From positions 38,671,892 to 38,735,891 of the forward strand of contig NC_081835.1 of the NCBI RefSeq assembly GCF_030867095.1: DNA of 64,000 nt. The letters are read 5' to 3'. Each line of letters starts with the position of its first letter. Position 1 is the first letter of the stretch. Both the position numbers and the translations under genes were made by a program. Origin of the DNA: Alligator mississippiensis. Taxonomy: Eukaryota > Chordata > Crocodylia > Alligatoridae. The notes beneath the pieces were generated by a model. That model did no database searches. It saw nothing but the letters and a program-made list of their open reading frames with translations, and was not told where the DNA came from. Shown here one piece after another: positions 59,329-64,000 of the stretch.

Positions 59329-59626
59329 CTTAGACGCACCCTCTTCCCTAGCAGCCAGGAGGCTTTTGCTGCTAGTGGCTGCAAGAAGGTGGGAGCAGTG
59401 TCTGCACCTGCCCCACCTCCACTAATACTAGCAATAATAATAACCCCCAGCACCACCAGCATGACAGTCTCCTCCACCCCAATTTCAGTTTCCAGCCTGA
59501 GCCTTCCAGTGCCAAAGGAGCAGCTGGATCTGAAACCAGGGGAGTTCAGTGCCCTAGTCAGAGAAGTTCTGGGGAAGGAGGGAGAATCTGAGTTTCCCCT
59601 CCACACCCCTCAAAGTTCCCCTAGAG

Positions 59627-59844
59627 CAGAGCTTTCCAAATTTTTCATGTTGGTGACACACTTTGTAGACATGCATCATTTCACGACACAGTAATTCAGT
59701 TCCGGGGGAGGGGCCAAGGGAAGTAGACGCGAGTAAGGGAGCTCCGCAGTGCCCTTCCGCAAAATTTTCTGCATTTCGCGCGACACACCTACACACTGCC
59801 GCCAACACACTAATGTGTCACGGCACACAGTTTGGAAAGCTCTG
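59627..59844. mobile_element. hAT MITE in transposase gene, perfect 8-bp duplication
   Basis: Ends CAGAGCTTTCCAAATTTTTC and (reverse complement) CAGAGCTTTCCAAACTGTGT. CCCTAGAG is repeated exactly at 59619-59626 and 59845-59852. Excision in silico joins the transposase frame (QSSPRA to RSPSPES), so the insertion is later than the hAT. Confidence 0.93.
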
Positions 59845-60273
59845 CCCTAGAGCCAGGTCTCCTTCTCCTGAAAGCACCTTGGAGGAGGTTGAAGTTGTGG
59901 AGGCAAGTGGCTCAGCTGAGTCAGCTCCTCTTGCTGTTGTGCCTCTGCCTGCTGAGGAGGGGGATAAGACAGGATCTGCACCCGCACCCCAGAAGCAAGG
60001 GGGTAGTGTAGCGTGGGAACATTTTGAGGTGGCAGATGCTATCTGCCTGCACTGCTGATGCAAGACCAGCTGGGGCAAGGATGAGAAACACTTCAGCACC
60101 ATGGGGATGCTGATGCATATCAGGAGGCACCATCCCCTTGCCTTTGCTGCTCCTTGGCCTGGCACCAATGGGAGCATACCCAAAAAGAAGTCCCCCTCTC
60201 GCTCTGAAGCCCCCATCCCCCAGAAGCAGAGGCAGGCCACCGTGGACCAGTGGGAGAAAGGTGGAGGGAAAGT

Positions 60274-60900
60274 GGTTTAGGTTGTAGCCGTGTTAGTCTA
60301 AGGATATAGGCAGACAAGGTTCCTTGGGTGAATTTGATATCTTTTATTAGACCAACCCAAATGGTTGGAGAATAGTTATTAAGCAAGCTTTCGGGTTCAA
60401 AAACCCTTCGTCAGGCTAAGGAAGCTGCGGCAGTCGGTGTGTGCTCTTCCTGGATGGAATGAAAAGTAAAGAAACCAGGGGCTGGGCTGGGCTGGGGAGT
60501 CAGTTGCCAGGCAGATAGACATTGGATTTTTGATACATTACAATGTTTAGTCCCTGATCTCTAGTATCCAGCAGGTTGATGAAATGGAGCTCATAGGCTC
60601 GTCTCTGGGAAGTGTTGTGTAAGTTTCCCTTGAGGATCAGGACTGAGAGATTGGAGAGAGAGTGGCCCTCCTGTGAGAAATGTGCTCCCACCGGTAATTG
60701 AGTGTTTCTGTCTTTGATGGATTTCCGGTGTGCGTTCATTCTGGTGCGCAGTTGTTGTCTGGTCTCTCCTACATATCTTCCATCAGGGCATTTGGTGCAT
60801 TGGATGAGGTATACTACATTTGTGGAGGTACAGCTGTAAGATGCAGGGATGCTGATGGCTCTGTTGTGGGGTGTAGTAATAGTGGGGGTGGTAGAGATGT
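60274..60900 (-). mobile_element. Penelope-like element fragment in transposase gene
   Basis: Minus-strand open frame of 138 codons: [80 protein letters not shown]. This is a readable GIY-YIG endonuclease domain (Y-L-I-Q-C... Y-V-G-E-T-R) of Penelope-like retroelements, the best copy here. Its 3' end lies at the left (GTAGCCGTGTTAGTCTAAGG, AGACAAGGTTCCTTGGGTGA). Comparison with the uninterrupted hAT copy at 63290-63614 defines the insertion point. The reverse transcriptase is missing (5' truncation). Confidence 0.9.
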
Positions 60901-62755
60901 GGGGGCAGTGGGGCATGTTCCCAAGGCAAGTGAGGTCACCCAGATCATTGGGATGATGCTTGCTCTGGATGTTCAGCCCTTCTCTTTAGATGAGCAACCA
61001 GGGTTCAGGTGGCTCGTGGCCCCATCAATACCGTGTGCCCGCACGTACCACCTTCATCAGGACAGTGGTGCCCTCCCTGTATGAAGCATGCAGGGAGACT
61101 TGAGGGAGTAGCTGTGCAAGGCAGGTCTGTAGGTAGCCTTACACTTCGCCTCAGACATTTGGAGCAGCCAGGGTGGAGATTGTGCCTACCTCTCCCTCAG
61201 GGCACTGGTGCGATCAGTCAGGCCGTCGGTGAGCTCTTTCAAGCGGAGGTGATGAATTAGTCCCACACGGCAAGGGAGATCATGGGGGCCATGAACTGCA
61301 TGGTGCAGGGGTGGCTTGTTGGGCAGGATGAGCTCACCCGCGGGTTAATGGTCATCAGCAATGGGATCAATACGGTCAAGGCAGTCCATGATGCCAACTT
61401 TGTTGGCATCCACTGTGTGGCACACAAGTTCCACCTTATAGTCGGGGATACCTTGGAGGGGGACAGGACTGCCAGTGAGGGCACTGTCAGAACCAGCCAG
61501 CTCATTTCAAAATGCAGTAGTGGTGGGCTACTTCCACCGGAGCATCAAGGAGGACAAGATGCTGCGGAACAAACAGGCAGAGCTGAGCATCCCACAGCAC
61601 AAAATCATGCAGGATGTGGAGACTCAGTGGAACTCCACATACCTGATGCTTGAAAGGCTGGTCGAGCAACAGAAAGCTATCCATGAGATGGCCTTGCTCA
61701 GGGAGATTGGGATGAGCGGCCCCCTTAAAGCCGAGTGGGATACTATCTCCTAGATATTGGTGGTCCCTAAGCCATTACTCAAGGCCACCAAGAGCCTCAT
61801 CGCTGGCAATGCCCTCTTTAGCCCTGAAGGAGGGCATCAAGAAATGGCTGGATCCATTGTGGTCCAGTATGGTCTACATTCTGGCAGCCATGTGTGACCC
61901 AAGGGTGAAAGGGAGCATGTGCACCAGCAAAACCCTGGATCACTGGATGGAGGTGCTGGTGAGCAGAGGCAAGAGGGCAGAGGCGGGGGACGTGGAAGAG
62001 GGGGATCCACTATCCCGTGCCAGCACTCCATCCAGCAGCCAGTCTCCTCCACCACAGACACTGCCAATGTGGGCCAAGGGCATGGCTTCCATGTTGGGGT
62101 CCAGAGGCACCAGACCCCAACATCAGACAGGTAGCGCCATGGCCTCGGTGGCTACCTATCTCGCCAAGGACGTGGAGCCGCTGCTCTTTGACCCCTTGGC
62201 CTGCTGGGCAAGCCGCAGCAAGATGTGGCAGGATCTGGCCACGGTTGCCTGGGAACACCTGTCCTGTCCACCAGCCAGTGTTCTGAGTGAGGGAGTGTCC
62301 AGTATTGCTGGGGATGTTGTGACACCCCCACCACACCTCCTTGGATCCTGGTTTGGTGCAGCAGCTGGTGTTCCTAAAGGTGAACCTCCCAGTGCTGGGG
62401 TTCCTCGAGCTCCACGTGCAGACAGAGTAAGTGCCACCCTCCTCACTCTGTCCGCACCTATTTCCTTTTTTTATTTTTATTTTTTAAACCTTTCAATGTC
62501 CTGCTCTCAGAGCTGGAGGCGGCATTCACTGTATCACCAGTCATCAGGGAAAGAACGTCTCCCTGTTGAGCTCCTATGCCAGGATGAATTTGGAGGTATG
62601 GACTGGGCCTATGGGGAAGGGGGAGGCCCCAGGTCCTGGGCATGACCTAAAACTGCACCCTGCCAGGGTCGGGAGGTGTGGCAGCCCTCAAGAAATGCCA
62701 GGGCCGCAAACCTCCCTGGTGAAAAGCAGGTAGGAGCACCTTATAACCTCTAGCC

Positions 62756-62889
<134 letters not shown>

Positions 62890-63199
62890 CCTGGCTAGCT
62901 AGGGAAATCCCGGACCTGTAAGGTCTTTGATAGGCCTGAGGCTTGCTAGTTGTGAGGCTCCAAGTGAGCTTAGCTGCCTGGGATACCATCTGCGAGGCAT
63001 TGGCCGCAGTGTAAGAGAGGTAAGGAGCTGCAGAACAGATGTTACCCCTAGATATCAGGAGGCCTAAATGCTGGGCCTAGAAGGTTAGCAAGCTTTCGGG
63101 TTTAAAACCCTTCATCAAGTTGAGGAAGCATCTGCAGTTGGTTTGTGCGCTCTTCCTGGATGGAAGGAATAGTAAAGAAACCAGAGGCTGGCATGCAAT

Positions 63200-63687
63200 T
63201 AGGGTGGCCATCATAGGGGACAGTCCAGTTGTTCTGTCCTCTATTGATAAAAAAACAGACATCTTTGTCCTCTAGTTTTCTCTTGAAGAAGTCCCCCTCT
63301 TGCTCCAAAGCCCCCATCCCCTGAAAGCAGAGGCAGGCCACCCTGGACCAATGGGAGAAAGGTGGCAGGAAAGGGGGGCATGTTCCCAAGGCAAGCAAGG
63401 GCACCCAGATCATTGGGATGATGCTTGCTCTGGATGGCCAGCCCTTCTCTTTAGTTGAGCAGCCAGGATTCAGGTGGCTCATGGCCCCATCATACCGTGT
63501 GCCCACATGTACCACCTTTATCAGGGCAGTGGTGCCCTCCCTGTATGAAGCATGCAGGGAGTACTTGAGGGAGGAGCTGTGCAAGGCAGGTCTACAGGTG
63601 CTACTTTACACATGCTACTTTTCTCTTGAAGAGAAAAATAGAGGATATAAGCAGAAAACTGGAATGTCCTCTGTGATAGCCACCTTA
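63200..63687. mobile_element. hAT element carrying a foreign transposase fragment
   Basis: Left end TAGGGTGGCCATCATAGGGG then ACAGTCCAGTT; right end, reverse complemented, TAAGGTGGCTATCACAGAGG then ACATTCCAGTT. CATGCAAT is repeated exactly at 63192-63199 and 63688-63695. The middle (63290-63618) is not its own sequence but a piece of the BED-finger hAT transposase found at 60184-61140. Confidence 0.85.
63290..63618 (+). pseudogene. Second copy of hAT transposase fragment
   Basis: Homologous to 60184-60273 joined to 60900-61140 of the disrupted transposase, without the Penelope-like insertion. Translation includes IGMMLALDGQPFSLVEQPGF then RWLMAPSYRVPTCTTFIRAV, VPSLYEACREYLREELCKAG. It is bordered by the 14-base direct repeat TTTTCTCTTGAAGA (63276-63289 and 63619-63632). 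Confidence 0.85.
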
Positions 63688-64000
63688 CATGCAATGCAGG
63701 CAAGAAAGCCAGTTAGTGAAAATGTAAATTGAAGTTTCAGGGGGTGAGGGACAGGCTGGGGTTGTGGGGGGAATGCTTCCTCAGCCTGACAAAGGATTTT
63801 TAAACCCAAAAGCTTGCTAAGATGCATTTCTCCAACTATTCAGTTGGTCTAATAAAAGTTTTCAGAGGTACCCTTGACTGGTCCATGCTGGGGACAAGGA
63901 CCCAAAGGGGGGAGGGGTGGTCAAAGGGCCAGAACAACCAGCGAGGAATGGCCAGCACAAGAGGCTCAGGATTCCAACCTGCCTGAAGGCGGGGCCAGGG

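Larger units (their letters stand above)
59389..62470 (+). pseudogene. BED-finger hAT transposase, disrupted
   Basis: In order: a Ser/Pro/Glu-rich N-terminus (59389-60040); a BED zinc finger, CLHC at 60044-60055, then TSWGKDEKHFSTMGMLMHIR and RHHP, with an in-frame TGA at 60056-60058 right after the second Cys; a KKSPSRSEAPIPQKQRQ linker; EVTQIIGMMLALDVQPFSLD (60930s); GLMVISNGINTVKAVHDANF and IHCVAHKFHLIVGDTLEG (61340-61460); KIMQDVETQWNSTYLMLERL (61600s); and a 278-codon frame with DPLACWASRSKMWQDLATVA then SVLSEGVSSIAGDVVT, the hAT C-terminal dimerisation region. Family knowledge: ZBED/hAT transposases cut and paste DNA with an RNase-H-like DDE core. Frameshifts, the TGA and two insertions abolish function; few stops suggest a moderate age. 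Confidence 0.88.
57018..62640 (+). mobile_element. Composite autonomous-type hAT transposon
   Basis: A hAT-like end, TAGAGCTGTGCAAAATATCG then CAGCTGTTTCATTTCGG, starts at 57018 and resembles other hAT termini (TAGGGCTGTCC). A leader follows, then a BED-finger hAT transposase gene (59389-62470). CR1 (58390-59090), a CA repeat, a MITE (59627-59844) and a Penelope-like element (60274-60900) have inserted within it. The right terminus is not identified, so the extent is approximate, and 57018-58390 may include a second element. Confidence 0.6.
63080..63880. mobile_element. Penelope-like inverted arms around a hAT insertion
   Basis: The left arm (63087-63190) has AGCAAGCTTTCGGGTTTAAA and GCTCTTCCTGGATGGAAGGA; the right arm (63775-63860) has CTCAGCCTGACAAAGGATTT, CCCAAAAGCTTGCTAAG and GTTGGTCTAATAAAAG in opposite orientation. 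The arm pair matches the elements at 45598 and 49435, here with almost no core besides the hAT element at 63200-63687. Confidence 0.7.

Noticed and set aside
59389..62645. Host ZBED-type gene rather than a transposon
   Set aside because: The frame is broken by a stop, frameshifts and two insertions, and a second fragment lies nearby in another element; it behaves as a decayed transposase, not a domesticated gene.

Overview
This window is vertebrate nuclear DNA from a sauropsid, probably a crocodilian and possibly a turtle. The inference rests on large GT-AG introns, many CR1 LINEs, dozens of hAT-type DNA transposons with 8-bp target duplications, Penelope-like and RTE-like retroelements, and low density of coding sequence. 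No database search was possible, so the species is an inference.

Two protein-coding genes are present, head to head. On the minus strand, the first five coding exons of GNL3 (nucleostemin, a nucleolar GTP-binding protein) run from 7509 down to 1391, giving residues 1-136; the GTPase exons lie beyond the left edge. On the plus strand, PBRM1 (polybromo-1/BAF180, the bromodomain subunit of the PBAF chromatin remodeller) starts at 11680 and contributes eleven coding exons up to 54017, giving residues 1-436: complete bromodomains 1 and 2 and the start of bromodomain 3. Every exon joins the next in frame with consensus splice sites. A GC-rich, CpG-rich block at about 7190-8460 lies between them and is the likely shared promoter. 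A strong candidate 5' exon at 9955-10075 carries an in-frame upstream ATG that would add 18 residues to PBRM1.

Everything else is intron, heavily colonised by mobile elements. Left part (1-6800): hAT-type elements in the GNL3 introns. 10-20 kb: CR1 copies, one of them a three-layer nest at 13.7-15.3 kb, plus a perfect 17-bp hairpin. 20-27.5 kb: a nearly full-length minus-strand RTE-like LINE (endonuclease and reverse transcriptase still readable) inserted into an older copy of a related element, which makes intron 4 very long. 28-48 kb: MITEs with exact 8-bp duplications, a 1.46-kb hAT broken by CR1, a Tigger-like element, and an 878-bp solo LTR with a 5-bp duplication. 45-64 kb: Penelope-like fragments with a GIY-YIG endonuclease, each bracketed by inverted copies of the same end sequence. 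57-64 kb: a degenerate BED-finger hAT transposase gene invaded by CR1, a MITE and a Penelope-like element, and a second fragment of that transposase trapped inside another hAT element.

I did not find a clearly undescribed system. The most interesting non-genic signals are the inverted-arm Penelope-like elements with hammerhead-ribozyme-like cores in their arms, the transposase fragment flanked by 14-bp direct repeats inside a second transposon, the dated nests, and the alternative N-terminus of PBRM1.
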